A stretch of DNA of 64,000 bases from DATGJX01 sp963830545 (GCA_963830545.1 CAWHMK010000001.1:372001-436000), one strand, 5' to 3'. Positions 54,738 through 64,000 are shown, numbered from the stretch's first letter. The notes: generated by a model not told the origin, from the sequence alone. Translations and numbers: made by a program.

Positions 54738-54749
54738 CTCCTTTCTCCT
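54738..54749 (-). promoter_or_regulatory. Double Shine-Dalgarno element upstream of infA
   Basis: Two AGGAG cores (54738-54742 and 54745-54749) lie between the helicase stop and the infA reading frame. The nearer is nine bases before the ATC at 54728, supporting that codon as the start. Confidence 0.6.
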
Positions 54750-55952
54750 TCAGCGCCGGCGACGGGCGCGGAAGGTTCTCCGGACGGGTTTGGATTCGGC
54801 TTTGAGCGTATTCCCGATGGCTTCGTCGACCAACCGGTGTTCCGCGCGATCGACGCGGGTCCCCATGGAACGTTCGATCTGCGCGAAGAGTTCGGTTTCA
54901 TCGTGCGAAACGAACGTAATGGCGTCACCGGTCTTTTGCGCGCGAGCCGTCCGTCCGATGCGATGGATGTAATCTGCAGGCTCGGCGGGGACGTCGTAAT
55001 TGATGACGTGTCCGAGATCCAAGATGTCGATGCCGCGCGCGGCTACGTCCGTTGCGACGAGCACGCGGTAACGCCCGCGTTTGAATGCGTCGAGCGCGTG
55101 CGTTCTTTGCGCTTGAGACCGGTCGCCGTGGATGCGTGCGGCGCGCACGTCGTGCTTGGAGAGCGCGCCCGCAAGACGTTCAGCGCGCGCCTTCGTTCTC
55201 GTGAACACGATCGCGCTGAAGATGTCGCCGCCCTTGAGCAGATCGACGAGCAGCTCGGTTTTCTTGTGCTGCTCGACTGCGTACACCGATTGCGTGACGG
55301 TTTCGACGGGAGTGCTGGTCGGCGTGAGATTTACTCGCACCGGATCTTGCAGCAATTCGCGTGCGAGGTTCGCCGCCGCGCTGGCAAGCGTCGCCGAGAA
55401 GAACAGCGTCTGCGTGCGGTTCGGCAGTTTCGCGATGATGCGTTTGACGGCCGGCAGAAAGCCCATGTCGAGCATCCGGTCCGCTTCGTCCAAAACCAGA
55501 ATGCCGACGTTGTTCAGCCGCGCTTCTCCCTGCTGCATCAGATCCATGAGGCGGCCGGGCGTTGCAACGATCACATCCGTGCCGTTGCGGAATGCTTGAA
55601 TTTGCGGGCCCATTCCGGCGCCGCCGTATACCGCGGCGATGCGAATTTTCGTGTACTTCGCAAGCTCGGTGAGCTGCTCGGTAATCTGCTGCGCGAGTTC
55701 GCGCGTCGGCGCCAGGATCAGCGCCCGCGTTTGCCCCGCACGCTCTGCGAGCAGTGCTTGAAGCAGCGGCAAGCCGAAAGCCGCGGATTTACCGCTGCCG
55801 GTCGGCGCGCTGGCGAGGATGTCGCGGCCCGTGAGGGCCGGCGGAATAGCCATCCGCTGTATAGGGGTGGCTTCTTTGTAATCGAGGTCTTCGATGCCGC
55901 GCAGCAGCGCGGCGTTAAGCGCTAATTCGGAAAAGCTAGAGATACGTACCAA
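54750..55952 (-). CDS. DEAD-box RNA helicase, RhlE/CsdA type
   Basis: About 400 residues from a TTG at 55952 (MVRISSFSELALN); a start 30 codons upstream reads less well. The motifs are in order: Q motif (FSELALNAALLRGIEDLDYKEATPIQRMAIPPALTGRD), I (ASAPTGSGKSAA), Ia (PTRELAQQ), Ib (ATPGRL), II (LDEADRMLDMG), III (SATLA), IV (IVFTRTKARAERLA), V (ATDVAARGIDI) and VI (HRIGRTARA). A short basic C-tail (RRTFRARRRR) may bind RNA. It unwinds RNA for ribosome assembly or mRNA turnover. It lies just upstream of infA and the desaturase on the same strand. Confidence 0.93.
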   Translation of the reverse strand: MVRISSFSELALNAALLRGIEDLDYKEATPIQRMAIPPALTGRDILASAPTGSGKSAAFGLPLLQALLAERAGQTRALILAPTRELAQQITEQLTELAKYTKIRIAAVYGGAGMGPQIQAFRNGTDVIVATPGRLMDLMQQGEARLNNVGILVLDEADRMLDMGFLPAVKRIIAKLPNRTQTLFFSATLASAAANLARELLQDPVRVNLTPTSTPVETVTQSVYAVEQHKKTELLVDLLKGGDIFSAIVFTRTKARAERLAGALSKHDVRAARIHGDRSQAQRTHALDAFKRGRYRVLVATDVAARGIDILDLGHVINYDVPAEPADYIHRIGRTARAQKTGDAITFVSHDETELFAQIERSMGTRVDRAEHRLVDEAIGNTLKAESKPVRRTFRARRRR

Positions 55953-56045
55953 TCTTTCGGCGGCGCAATTTATCGACCACTCGAAAGATCGCGCGTTGCT
56001 AACACTGGGGAGGAGTGTCTCACACTTCTCCTGCAGGCGCAACCC

Positions 56046-56663
56046 TTAAAGTCGCTCCGGGGCCTCCAAGGGAGGGCTTGCCGAACTTGCTTCCCGGCCG
56101 GCGCCGGCGGGCTCGGCGACGGCGACGATTCCGCGAGGATGCAGGTCGTCGATGATTTGCGGCCAGCTGCCGTCGAAGCGGCGCGCGTCGAATTCGCACA
56201 ACCCGATGACGGGGTATTTTGCGAAAATCTCACCCTCGAGGCGACGCTCGTATTCATCGATACGTGCAGCACCTGGAACCCCGCGCGTAATCCACGTCAT
56301 GTCTCCGGCGACCCGCAGGGCCGTAAATCCGGCGGCCATTACGCGATGCACGGATTCGATCCAGTGATGAATGACGGCATCCGGATCGAAGCGCCCCGTT
56401 CGTAAATACGAGGAACGCGACGACGCAATCCAGAGGCGCCCGCAGCGAACGTGACGTTCGACGTCCACTCCGCGGCGCGAGAGATTTTCGCGCATTTCCG
56501 CCGGAGCGTGCCTATCCGAAAAGCACATGACCCGCTGGCGCTGCGCCAGTCCGGTTTTCACGTACGCGGCCAAAATAGCGAAGCGCGCGCTATCCGTGGC
56601 AAACGTCGTGCAGACGTGATCGCCCGGTTTGAGATCGTCGATCTTTCGGCTTGGGGGTCGCAT
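56046..56663 (-). CDS. MEDS-domain (DcmR-like sensory) protein
   Basis: 205 residues. The N-terminal motif KPGDHVCTTFATDSARFAILAAYVKTGLAQRQRVMCFSD and the later SRSSYLRTGRFDPDAVIHHWIESVHRVMAAGFTALRVAGDMTWITRGVPG match the MEDS domain, a P-loop-like sensor first noted in the dichloromethane regulator DcmR and methanogen kinases. A conserved WxTRG and the RIDEYERRLEGEIFAKYPVIGLCEFDARRF segment complete the domain. It has no DNA-binding or kinase domain of its own, so it probably acts in trans with a regulator. It is downstream of lhr on the same strand. Confidence 0.85.
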   Translation of the reverse strand: MRPPSRKIDDLKPGDHVCTTFATDSARFAILAAYVKTGLAQRQRVMCFSDRHAPAEMRENLSRRGVDVERHVRCGRLWIASSRSSYLRTGRFDPDAVIHHWIESVHRVMAAGFTALRVAGDMTWITRGVPGAARIDEYERRLEGEIFAKYPVIGLCEFDARRFDGSWPQIIDDLHPRGIVAVAEPAGAGREASSASPPLEAPERL

Positions 56664-56739
56664 CGGAAGCGGCGATGATTATGCAGACGCGGCGCCGGAA
56701 CCTGTCACAAAGGACCGTCCTGCAGCGGGTAATTCTTGC

Positions 56740-56820
56740 GGCCCCTCGACAAGCTCGGGGTGGTTCGACAAGCTCACCGTGACACGGTTCGACATGCTCG
56801 CCATGACGGGGGTCGACTAG
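56740..56820. repeat. Intergenic tandem repeat of a roughly 24-bp unit (copy 2)
   Basis: Three to four copies of the TTCGACAAGCTCA-type unit, starting with the same 22 bases as the copy at 5413. Its end touches the lhr stop codon (56817-56819), so the last bases of the repeat form part of the gene's end. Separated from copy 1 by 51 kb. Confidence 0.8.
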
Positions 56821-59800
56821 GACGATAAGGCCAGCGGTTCGCGTTTGCCGGGCAAAATGATGCCGTTGAGCTGCAGCGGATCGAAAGCGCCGATCTGCAC
56901 GACGTCGCCGCCGTCGCCGCTGCGCCGAGAGGCTCGCAGCGCCTCGATCGCTTCGGGCAGTGCGAACTGTTCGCCGACGAATCCCGAAACGAAACGGCCG
57001 CCGCGGATTTCGCCGCGCGATTCCATTCGACGCAACACTTGCAGCAGCTCGCGCCACGGCGGCGCCAAACTCTCGCGCGCAATGACGTCGCGAAAGACGA
57101 CGCCCCAGCGCGCGAGCAAACGGCGCGCGAATTTTTCGCGATCGATGCTTTCGGTCGCCGAAGTCAGCAGCGTCCAGCGCCCGCTCGACGAACGCGGACG
57201 CGCGCGCAATCCCTTTTCGCCGAGCCGCCGCTTTGCGTCGATCAGCGAACGCAGCGCGTCGAATCCGTCCGCCGTCACGAGTCCGGCTGCTACGAGTTGC
57301 CACAACGCTTCCTCCACCTCGGCCGGAAGGCGTTTCGTGCCGCGGACGATGTCGCCGAAAAACGGAGCGCCGCGCTGCTCGATCTCCGCGAGAATCTCGC
57401 GCGCCGCGTGCGAGAGCCCGGTCGTGCCGGGATCGGAACGCACGATCAGATCTTCCGCGTCGTCACGCGTGAACAGCGAAATCGGCGCGAGTTTGGTCGG
57501 ACGTATCCGACGCGTATTTTCCGCTTCATCCGCAGATAGCGCCGGATGCGGCGCGAGGCGGCCCCACATGATTTCACCGGAATAGCACAGTTTGTCCAAG
57601 TATTCGGCGCGATATCCGGCGATGCGCGAGGGAAGAATCTGCGCTTCCCACGCGGCGGCGGGAATTTCGTACCCCTCGAGCTGGCGCACGATTTGCAGCG
57701 TTCCGTCCACGCCGTGCAGGCGCGAGGGCGGTGCGACATGCTGCCAGCGATACAAAAAGCGATGATATTCCGCCGCAGTGACGGGTTCGATTTCGCGGCG
57801 CAGTTGGCCGATCGTGCGGCGGTGAATGCGCGCGAGCACGCGCCGGTTGCACCATTCCTCCGAGTCGCTGCGGAAGCGCCCGCGCAGCACCTGGCCTTCG
57901 GTTTCGAGACGGATCAATGCGGCCTCGACCACGGTGCGATCGACTCCGAACCGCTCGACGAGTTCCTCGACGGTGAGCGGTCCGCTCGATTCGAACCAGC
58001 CGCGCAGAATTTCTGCGAATGCATGCTCCTGCGTTTCCGGCAGATCCGCTTGCGCAATGGCTACTATCTCGGGCTCGACGCGCCCGTGCGCATACGCAAC
58101 GCGCGCGAGATTCAGGCGTTCCGCGCTCACCCAAAACGTTCGGCCGTTCGCATGAAGCACGGCCGCACGGTTCTGCGCCGAGAGTTCGGCGAACCAATCG
58201 TTCCACGTCCCGTCCGGGGGAAGGACGACGAGCGTGAGCAGCGCGTCGTGCAATTCGTCTGCATCGCGCACGACGGGCCACGATTCCTCCGCAACTTCCG
58301 CGATGACGGCGGCGTCGAGAATACCCGCGCCGTCGAGATCGTCGCGGATGGTCCGGCGCAATTGCACCGCGCGTGCACGCCGCTCCTCGAGCGGAGCGTC
58401 GTCGAGATACGCATACGGATTCGCATTGAGAATCTCGTGACAAAACGGCGAAGGCTCGGGCGTGTCAACCGCAACCGTACGGATTTTTCCGCTCTCGACA
58501 CCGGCCAGAATGGTGAGCAGCCCGTCAAGGTCCATCGCCTCGTGCAAGCAGTTCGAAATCGTTTCGCGCACGAGCACGTGATCGGGAATACGGATCGGAC
58601 CGGTAAGATTCTCCGCACATGCGGCTTGATCGGGGAAACACGATGCGAGCAAATCGTCCGCCCGCATGCGCTGGAGCTGGGGTGGAACTTTGCGACCGCC
58701 GCGCATGCGCAGAATCGCAAGCGCACGCGTCGCGTTCCAGCGCCATCGCGCCCCGAACATCGGCGCCGCAAGCAGCGCCTGCGTCAGCGTATATTCGACG
58801 CTCGCCGTTTTCACATACTCGAAGACGATTTCGAGCGGAAACGCGTGCTGATCGGTGAGCGAAAGCACGATGCCGTTGTCCGTAGCCGCCGCTTGGAGTT
58901 CGAGATTGAACGAACGGCAGAACTTTTTGCGCAGCGCAAGGCCCCAAGCGCGATTGATGCGCGCGCCGAAGGGTGTATGCAGAATCAGCTGCATGCCGCC
59001 GCCCTCGTCGAAAAAGCGTTCCGCGACAATCGTGCGATCGGTGGGAACCACGCCCAGAACTTTTTTACCGGCGCGGATATAGGCGATGCATTGTTCGGCG
59101 CCCGCGCGATCCAACGCACATTCGCGCATCAGCAGCTCTTGGGCTGCGGCGTCGTCGCGCCGGTCGATGTCGTCGCGCACCTGCGCGACCTCGTGTGAAA
59201 GTTCGATCGTGCGGCCGGGGCCTTCGCCGTTCCAGAAAGGCACCGTGGGCGCGGCACCGTGCGCGTCTTCGACACGCACCGTCCCCGGTTCGACCCGGCG
59301 AATGCGCCACGAATTGGTGCCGAGCAAGAACACGTCGCCGGCCAAACTTTCGACGGCGAAATCTTCGTCGAGCGTTCCGACGACATGCCCCTCGGGCTCG
59401 GCGACGACGTTATAGTTGGCCGTTTCCGGAATCGCGCCGCCCGAGGTGATCGCCGCCATGCGCGCACCGCGCCGCGCTCGCACGATGCCGTTGACTCGAT
59501 CGTAATGCAGGTAGGCGCCGCTGCGGCCGCGCGAATGCGCGACGCCGTCGGCGAGCATCGTCAACACCTCGTCGAAATCTTTGCGTTCCAGATTCCGGTA
59601 TGGGTACGCAGCACGCATCAGCGCATACAGGCGATCCGTTTCCCACTCGTCCGTGGCGGCCGTCGCAACGATTTGCTGCGCGAGTATGTCCAGCGGCGCG
59701 TCGGGAATGCGCAATGCATCCAGTTTCGCCGCCCGGATCGAACGAACAAGCGCTGCACATTCGAGCAACTCGTCGCGCGTCGTCGCAAAAAGCCGGCCTT

Positions 59801-60924
59801 CGGGTTTCGCGCCGACCCAGTGGCCGGAGCGTCCGATGCGCTGCAGGGCAACCGCAACCGATCGCGGGGAACCCAGACTGTACGACGAGATCGATCGTGC
59901 CGATGTCGATGCCCAGTTCGAGCGATGCGGTGGCGACCACCGCTCGCAGCTCGCCGTTCTTCAAGCGGTTTTCCGCCTCGAAGCGCTTTTCTTTCGAAAG
60001 GCTGCCGTGATGCGGCATCACGACCCCTTCGCCGAGACGTTCCGTAAGCGCGAAGGCAACGCGTTCGCTCATCCGGCGGGTGCCGACGAAAATAAGCGTG
60101 GTGCGATGCGCGCGAACGTGGTCGGCAACGCGATCGTAAATTTCCGCCCACATCTCAGTACTCGCGACGGGACCGAGTTCGTCGCTGGGCACCTCCACCG
60201 CCAGATCCATGTCGCGTTTGGCTCCGACATCGACGACGTGCGCGTTGGCACTTAGGAAGCGCGCGACGTCTTGAAGCGGACGAACCGTCGCGGAAAGGCC
60301 GATGCGCTGCGGTTTGCGCCCCGTGTTCGCTTGCGCGAGCGCATCCAAGCGCGCGAGCGTGAGGGCGAGATGCGATCCGCGCTTGTCTGCGGCAATCGCG
60401 TGAATCTCATCGACAATCACGGTCGACACGCTCGTGAACAGCGCCCGCGATCGTTCTGCGGTCAGCAGGATGAACAGCGACTCGGGCGTGGTGACGAGTA
60501 CGTGCGGCGGCTTGCGCAGCATGCGCGCGCGTTCCGTCGACGTCGTGTCGCCCGTTCGAACGGCGGTGCGAATGGGCGCAAGCGCCGTACCGCGCAGCTG
60601 CGCGAGTTCGAAGATTTCACGCAAGGGAATTTCGAGATTCTTTTGCACGTCGTTCGTGAGCGCTTTGAGCGGCGACACGTAGACGACGAGCGTTTGCTCC
60701 GGCAACTCTGCGCGTTGCGCGCGCGCGAGCAAGTCGTCCAGGCACATCGAAAACGCCGCCAGCGTTTTGCCCGAACCGGTCGGCGCGGAAATGAGCACGT
60801 CGCGACCGGATCGGATGATCGGCCAGCCTTCGATTTGCGGCTGCGTCGGCGTCCAGGTACGGGCCCGGAACCAGTCGCGAAGCAGCGGGTGAAAGTCGTC
60901 GAGCACGATTGAGGTATTCGACAC
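56817..60924 (-). CDS. lhr: Lhr-type superfamily 2 DNA/RNA helicase (frame interrupted once)
   Basis: About 1369 residues. The N-terminal core has WTPTQPQIEGWPIIRSGRDVLISAPTGSGKTLAA (motif I), SPLKALTNDV, VTTPESLF, VDEIHAIAADKRGSHL (DEIH), GLSATV, FVGTRRMSERVAFAL and VATASLELGIDIGTIDLVVQ. An extra base at about 59876-59880 shifts into LGSPRSVAVALQRIGRSGHWVGAKPEGRLF (motif VI), and the large Lhr C-terminal part follows (winged helix, beta-barrel and DUF4145-like helical domain). The span is 3n+1. Lhr helicases unwind DNA/RNA hybrids and are linked to DNA repair. The C-terminal end lies in the second intergenic repeat. Confidence 0.92.
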
Positions 60925-61121
60925 CTGGGGCGCGTGACTGTTTGCACGCCGCGCTTGGTTGGTTTTGCTTGTTTACTTATACAACGAGATAGCGGCGGCT
61001 TTGATTAGACTAGAATTAAATACTTAGGTAAAACGAAACAATTAAGAGTTGCCGGTGTTATCATCCGCACAGGGCATTCGCACGGGGCATTTACACGGGG
61101 CATTCGACGGGAGGTCTTTCC
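60925..61121. promoter_or_regulatory. Divergent promoter region with AT-rich stretch
   Basis: The 197 bases between the lhr start (minus) and the regulator (plus) contain an AT-rich stretch (about 60950-61045) unlike the GC-rich surroundings, including TATACA and TAGAATTAAATA tracts that could serve as -10 elements for either direction. No exact promoter pair is claimed. Confidence 0.45.
61068..61104 (+). repeat. Three direct repeats, 13-bp period, CAC(A/G)GGGCATT
   Basis: CACAGGGCATT, CACGGGGCATT and CACGGGGCATT begin at 61068, 61081 and 61094. The last ends 17 bases before the start codon chosen for the regulator at 61122. Evenly spaced direct repeats of this kind are typical of operator arrays or mRNA-binding sites. 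Confidence 0.75.
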
Positions 61122-62667
61122 CTGAGTAGCACTGCCGATATCCAGGAGGCCGTAAGGGCGTGCCGCCACCTCTTGCGCCACCTCGACGAGCCCGCTTTGC
61201 TCGCCGCAAATCCGCTCGTCCGGCTGCCCGCCGCCCAGCATGTCGCGCCCGGGCGGCTGCGCAGCGGGCTGCGCGCCCTTACGGTGCATCTCTGCGGGCG
61301 CGACCGCGACATCCTTTTGCGCTGCGACGTGGGCCGCGAGCCGCATAAAAAGGTCGCGCACGAACTCGGGCTTTCGATGCGTCAGTTTTACCGCGATCGT
61401 TCCGCGATGATCTCGCGCTTGGCCGTGCTGCTCGCCGGACGCTCCGACGTGTTTTCCGAGCCGCATCCGGCAGGCGTCATGGACGTCGGCAGCTTGGAGC
61501 TGGCGCGCGCCAAGACGATGCGCCATACGGGACAGCGCGATCTCGCGCTTGTGCTGCTGCGATCGATTGCGTGCTCCGAAGCCCCGGAAGATTTACGTTT
61601 GGAAGCGCGCTGTCTGGTGCTCAACATCGCAACCGAAGAGGGTGCGCTGGAGCAGGTCCATGCAGAATTACAACTGTTGGAAACGGATTTCCGCGATCGT
61701 TCCGATGCGCCGCTCGCACATGCCAGACTCGAACACGAGCGGCGTCATGCGATGTGGTGTTCGGGCCGTGAACTGGAAGCCGCTGCGCTCGGCGATCGCG
61801 CCGACGGACCGCTGCTCGAAATTGCGCGCGCCGGCGGACGCGCCGCTCAAGACTTTTCAGCCGCCGCGTTCACAATGATGGCGCGGCACGTCATTCATAC
61901 GCGGCCGTTTCGAACAGGCGCGCGTGCGGCTCGAAACCGCAGACGACATTCTCGAACTGCAGGATCATTCGTCCGTCGAAGCGCGCATCAACCTGTTCAT
62001 TTTGCGCGGGGTGCTGTGCGCGACCGCGGGAAGCGGAGCGTCCCACGAGCTTCGTGAGGCGGCGACACTCGCGGTTCGCTACGGCCTGAGCCAGCCGGCA
62101 GTCCTGGCGGCGATCGGTCTGTCCATTGAAGAGCAAATGCGCGGCGATTCGAATTCGGCATTGTCGACGGTAGAGCACGTGTTGCCCATTGCGAGGGAAT
62201 CCGCATCGAAGCTGAATTTTGCGCACCTCTGTTTGCGCATCGCCGAGATGCGAACGGCGACGGGTCATCCGCGCAGGGCGCTCGATTTGCTGGAAGATGC
62301 GCGTAACGCCTTTCCTATACGCAATTATGCATGGACGTACAACAACGTGCTTTCCGCGCGCGCATTTTGCGCCGCTCGCGAGTTCGTGCCGGCCAAGCAG
62401 CGCGCGTCGGAAGCGGTGTCGGCCGCGCGATCGCAACGAAACGAACGCGTGGAGGGCGCCGCATTACTGGCATTGACGGAAAGTCTGATGGGACTCAATG
62501 CGCGCAGCGAGGCTGTTGAGGCAGTGCAATGCGCGGTCGATTGCCTCGAACGCAGCGGTTATCCATCCGAACTCGCACGTGCGAATGCCATGGCCGCGAA
62601 ACTCACCGGAAGACGGCGGTATCGCGAAGGTGCCGCGTTTGTGCCAATACGCGCCGCGTACGGATGA
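61122..62667 (+). CDS. Transcriptional regulator with HTH-like N-domain and TPR-like helical repeats (frame interrupted once)
   Basis: About 515 residues. The sequence reads SSTADIQEAVRACRHLLRHLDEPALLAANPLVRL and then LCGRDRDILLRCDVGREPHKKVAHELGLSMRQFYRDRSAMISRLAVLL, a sigma-70-region-4-like HTH. The remaining 350 residues are tetratricopeptide-type helical pairs (e.g. GHPRRALDLLEDARNAFP). An extra T in TTT at about 61908-61910 breaks the frame; removal gives RPFEQARVRLETADDI, and the span is 3n+1. The frame has no ATG/GTG/TTG before the conserved N-terminus; CTG at 61122 with GGGAGG seven bases upstream is the best start, TTG at 61173 an alternative. Likely regulates itself and nearby genes. 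Confidence 0.78.
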
Positions 62668-62694
62668 CAACGACGCAATCTCACGTCACGATCG

Positions 62695-62715
62695 TTCTAC
62701 ACAGAAAGTGTAGAA
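62695..62715 (+). other. Perfect 8-bp inverted repeat just before the DUF4329 start
   Basis: TTCTACAC and GTGTAGAA flank a five-base loop (AGAAA). The hairpin ends six bases before the ATG at 62722, with no evident Shine-Dalgarno sequence in between, so it would block initiation when folded or act as a dimeric-protein operator. No T-run follows, so it is not a typical terminator. Confidence 0.7.
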
Positions 62716-62721
62716 GATGTC

Positions 62722-63252
62722 ATGCTCGCACTGGCACTCGCATCCGCGATGGCGTTGCAATCCACGTTCAATCTGACCGAACCGCAGCGTGAGGCGACGG
62801 AAGTCGAAATGCGTTCACCTGCGCCGCCGCGACATTTTTCGACGGCTTCGGAGGCTGCGTATGCCGCGGCGCTGACCTATGGGAAAACGATTCTCTTCTT
62901 CGAAGTAGGCGCGAAGGTCTACGTCGACAATGTGGCATCCGGACCGCGCTACAGCTTCGGACCGGAACTGTACGGACAAATCGACCCCGCCACGGATGCC
63001 CCCGAAATCACCTATCCGACGGATCAAACCGACGGCCATACCGCAATCGTCGGATTGTGGCACGAACACCCGACCGGCGATTCCTCCGACACGCTCTTTG
63101 GCCACGACGCGGACGTGCGCAACAACAAACAGGCGGTGTGGACCTCGGTCGGCATGCAATTCTTCGTGCAATATTGGGATGGAACGAACGTCGTGCCGCA
63201 ATGGACTGCCGAAACGGAAATTCCGGCGCTCTGCTCGGCGTGTGTCGTCTAA
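62722..63252 (+). CDS. DUF4329-like secreted protein
   Basis: 176 residues. The first 18 residues (MLALALASAMALQSTFNL) could be a short signal. The core segment SEAAYAAALTYGKTILFFEVGAKVYVDNVASGPRYSFG, followed by TAIVGLWHEHPTGDSSDTLFGHDADV, matches the pattern of DUF4329 domains (HxHP near a metalloprotease-like JAB/MPN fold). The HEHP-Asp arrangement suggests a metal site. DUF4329 often appears at the C-terminus of toxins or in secreted effectors, but here it is alone. Function unknown. Confidence 0.65.
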   Translation: MLALALASAMALQSTFNLTEPQREATEVEMRSPAPPRHFSTASEAAYAAALTYGKTILFFEVGAKVYVDNVASGPRYSFGPELYGQIDPATDAPEITYPTDQTDGHTAIVGLWHEHPTGDSSDTLFGHDADVRNNKQAVWTSVGMQFFVQYWDGTNVVPQWTAETEIPALCSACVV

Positions 63253-63257
63253 AGCGT

Positions 63258-64000
63258 CTACAGCGGCGGCGATTGGAACGCCGGTTTGCCCTCTTTCACG
63301 TAGCGTACGATATCGGGCACCTGCGGGTTGCGATAATACTTCAGCAAGAGCACACCCACGACAACTGCAGCGAGGGCGGCGAAACCAATGATGTACGGCA
63401 TCGTCGCCTCGATTCCGCCCAAAAGATTCGTTCCGCGCGTGTGCATCGCCACGCTGTGCGCGGTGAGCGGGCCGCTGATGAACCCCAGCGTCAACCGCAC
63501 GACTTCGACCGATGCAATCGCACGGACGATGATGTCGCGCGGCAGCGATAAACCGACGGTGAATAGGCCCGGCGTAATCGTAGCGCCCGCGCCGTAGCCG
63601 ATAAGGGCGAGACCGGACCATTGCGCTGCCGGGCCGCGATGCAGCAGATTTGCAAAAAGCAAACCGCTTCCGATGCAGATAGCGACGAGCCCCGACAACG
63701 TATACACCGGAACCCATTTCGTTTTCAAGACGAGTGCGAACAGTACGCCGGTGATAATCGTCATCACGAACCAGGGCCACGCGGTTGCGGCAATCTGCAT
63801 CGGCTCCAACGCGAGCACGCGCGTAGACGCCAAGTTGAAAATCTCGGTGTCCGCGACATAGATTGCATTGCCGGCGGCTGCGCCGGCGAAGCCGATGATT
63901 GCAAATGCGGCCATGACTTGGCTCATCGGAAGCAATGCGCGTTCGGGATCTTTCCGGTATTCGATCGCAATCAGCACGACGAACCCCGCGACACCCGCGA
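63258..64000 (-). CDS. Major facilitator superfamily transporter, 5' end beyond the window
   Basis: The frame is open to the last base of the window (GVAGFVVLIAIEYRKDP...), so the N-terminal helices are outside. The visible 247 residues contain about six transmembrane helices (VMAAFAIIGFAGAAAGNAIYV, PWFVMTIITGVLFALVL, LSGLVAICIGSGLLFANLL, SGLALIGYGAGATITPGLFTVGLSLP, AIASVEVVRLTLGFISGPL, YIIGFAALAAVVVGVLLL). The GYGAGATITPGLFTVGLSLP segment resembles motif C of DHA2-type drug:proton antiporters (EmrB/QacA). Substrate unknown. It converges on the DUF4329 gene. Confidence 0.8.
   Translation of the reverse strand, partial: AGVAGFVVLIAIEYRKDPERALLPMSQVMAAFAIIGFAGAAAGNAIYVADTEIFNLASTRVLALEPMQIAATAWPWFVMTIITGVLFALVLKTKWVPVYTLSGLVAICIGSGLLFANLLHRGPAAQWSGLALIGYGAGATITPGLFTVGLSLPRDIIVRAIASVEVVRLTLGFISGPLTAHSVAMHTRGTNLLGGIEATMPYIIGFAALAAVVVGVLLLKYYRNPQVPDIVRYVKEGKPAFQSPPL

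Noticed and set aside
57546..59198. A 550-residue plus-strand frame antisense to lhr
   Set aside because: High-GC shadow with no recognisable motif and arginine/histidine-rich composition; lhr is well supported on the other strand.

Overview
The window is a GC-rich, gene-dense bacterial chromosome segment with short intergenic gaps and many start/stop overlaps. A TonB-dependent receptor, an AMIN-domain amidase and a complete anhydro-muropeptide recycling set point to a diderm (Gram-negative type) cell. GerMN and Rsb-type partner-switching proteins are also present. This mixture fits an uncultured phylum such as Candidatus Eremiobacterota (WPS-2), but that is an impression from gene content and not a computed placement. 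No rRNA, tRNA, CRISPR array, prophage or insertion sequence was seen.

Layout. 0-4 kb: propionyl-CoA/methylmalonyl-CoA metabolism (biotin carboxylase with carrier domain, methylmalonyl-CoA mutase large subunit, epimerase). 4-7.3 kb: FMN reductase, divergent polysaccharide deacetylase, DUF4127 protein, tiny membrane protein. 7.3-13.9 kb: a minus-strand six-gene operon for peptidoglycan recycling (ABC ATPase, NagZ, serine hydrolase, AnmK, sugar kinase, MurQ). 13.7-24 kb: small secreted and metabolic genes, a metallo-beta-lactamase-like/cupin reading frame, an aspartyl protease, pterin dehydratase, TonB receptor, alpha/beta hydrolase, MsrB, PilZ protein, amine oxidase. 24-36.6 kb, all minus strand: small proteins, a GGDEF-EAL protein, a tricorn-like S41 protease, a polytopic membrane protein, OppF and OppD ATPases, SecG and DXS. 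36.7-39.7 kb: isochorismatase-fold hydrolase, VOC protein, HxlR-type regulator, PAP2-like membrane protein, STAS protein. 39.6-48.4 kb, minus strand: RsbU/RsbW-type sensor phosphatase, glutamate racemase, cell-wall amidase, GerMN lipoprotein-like gene, response regulator, stand-alone HATPase, DUF72 and others. 48.5-64 kb: ClC channel, thymidine kinase, cysteate-synthase-like enzyme, a block of DEAD-box helicase, IF-1, fatty-acid desaturase and PaiB-like protein, a MEDS sensor, an Lhr helicase, a TPR-type regulator, a DUF4329 protein and an MFS transporter.

The most striking global property is that at least 17 reading frames are interrupted by single-base frameshifts, about 25 sites in all. 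About 23 of these look like one extra base, often in a short homopolymer, and sixteen lie between 25 and 37 kb. Essential genes (dxs, secG, infA) are among those hit, so uncorrected insertion errors in the assembly are more likely than gene decay. I therefore annotate each interrupted gene over its full reconstructed span and state where the frame changes. In every case the total span modulo 3 agrees with the number and sign of shifts.

Functional themes: cell-wall turnover (recycling operon, MurI, AmiC-type amidase, GerMN), signalling (c-di-GMP enzyme, PilZ, partner switching, response regulator), propionate-type carbon flow, isoprenoid entry (DXS), and a plausible cold-response block (RNA helicase, IF-1, desaturase).
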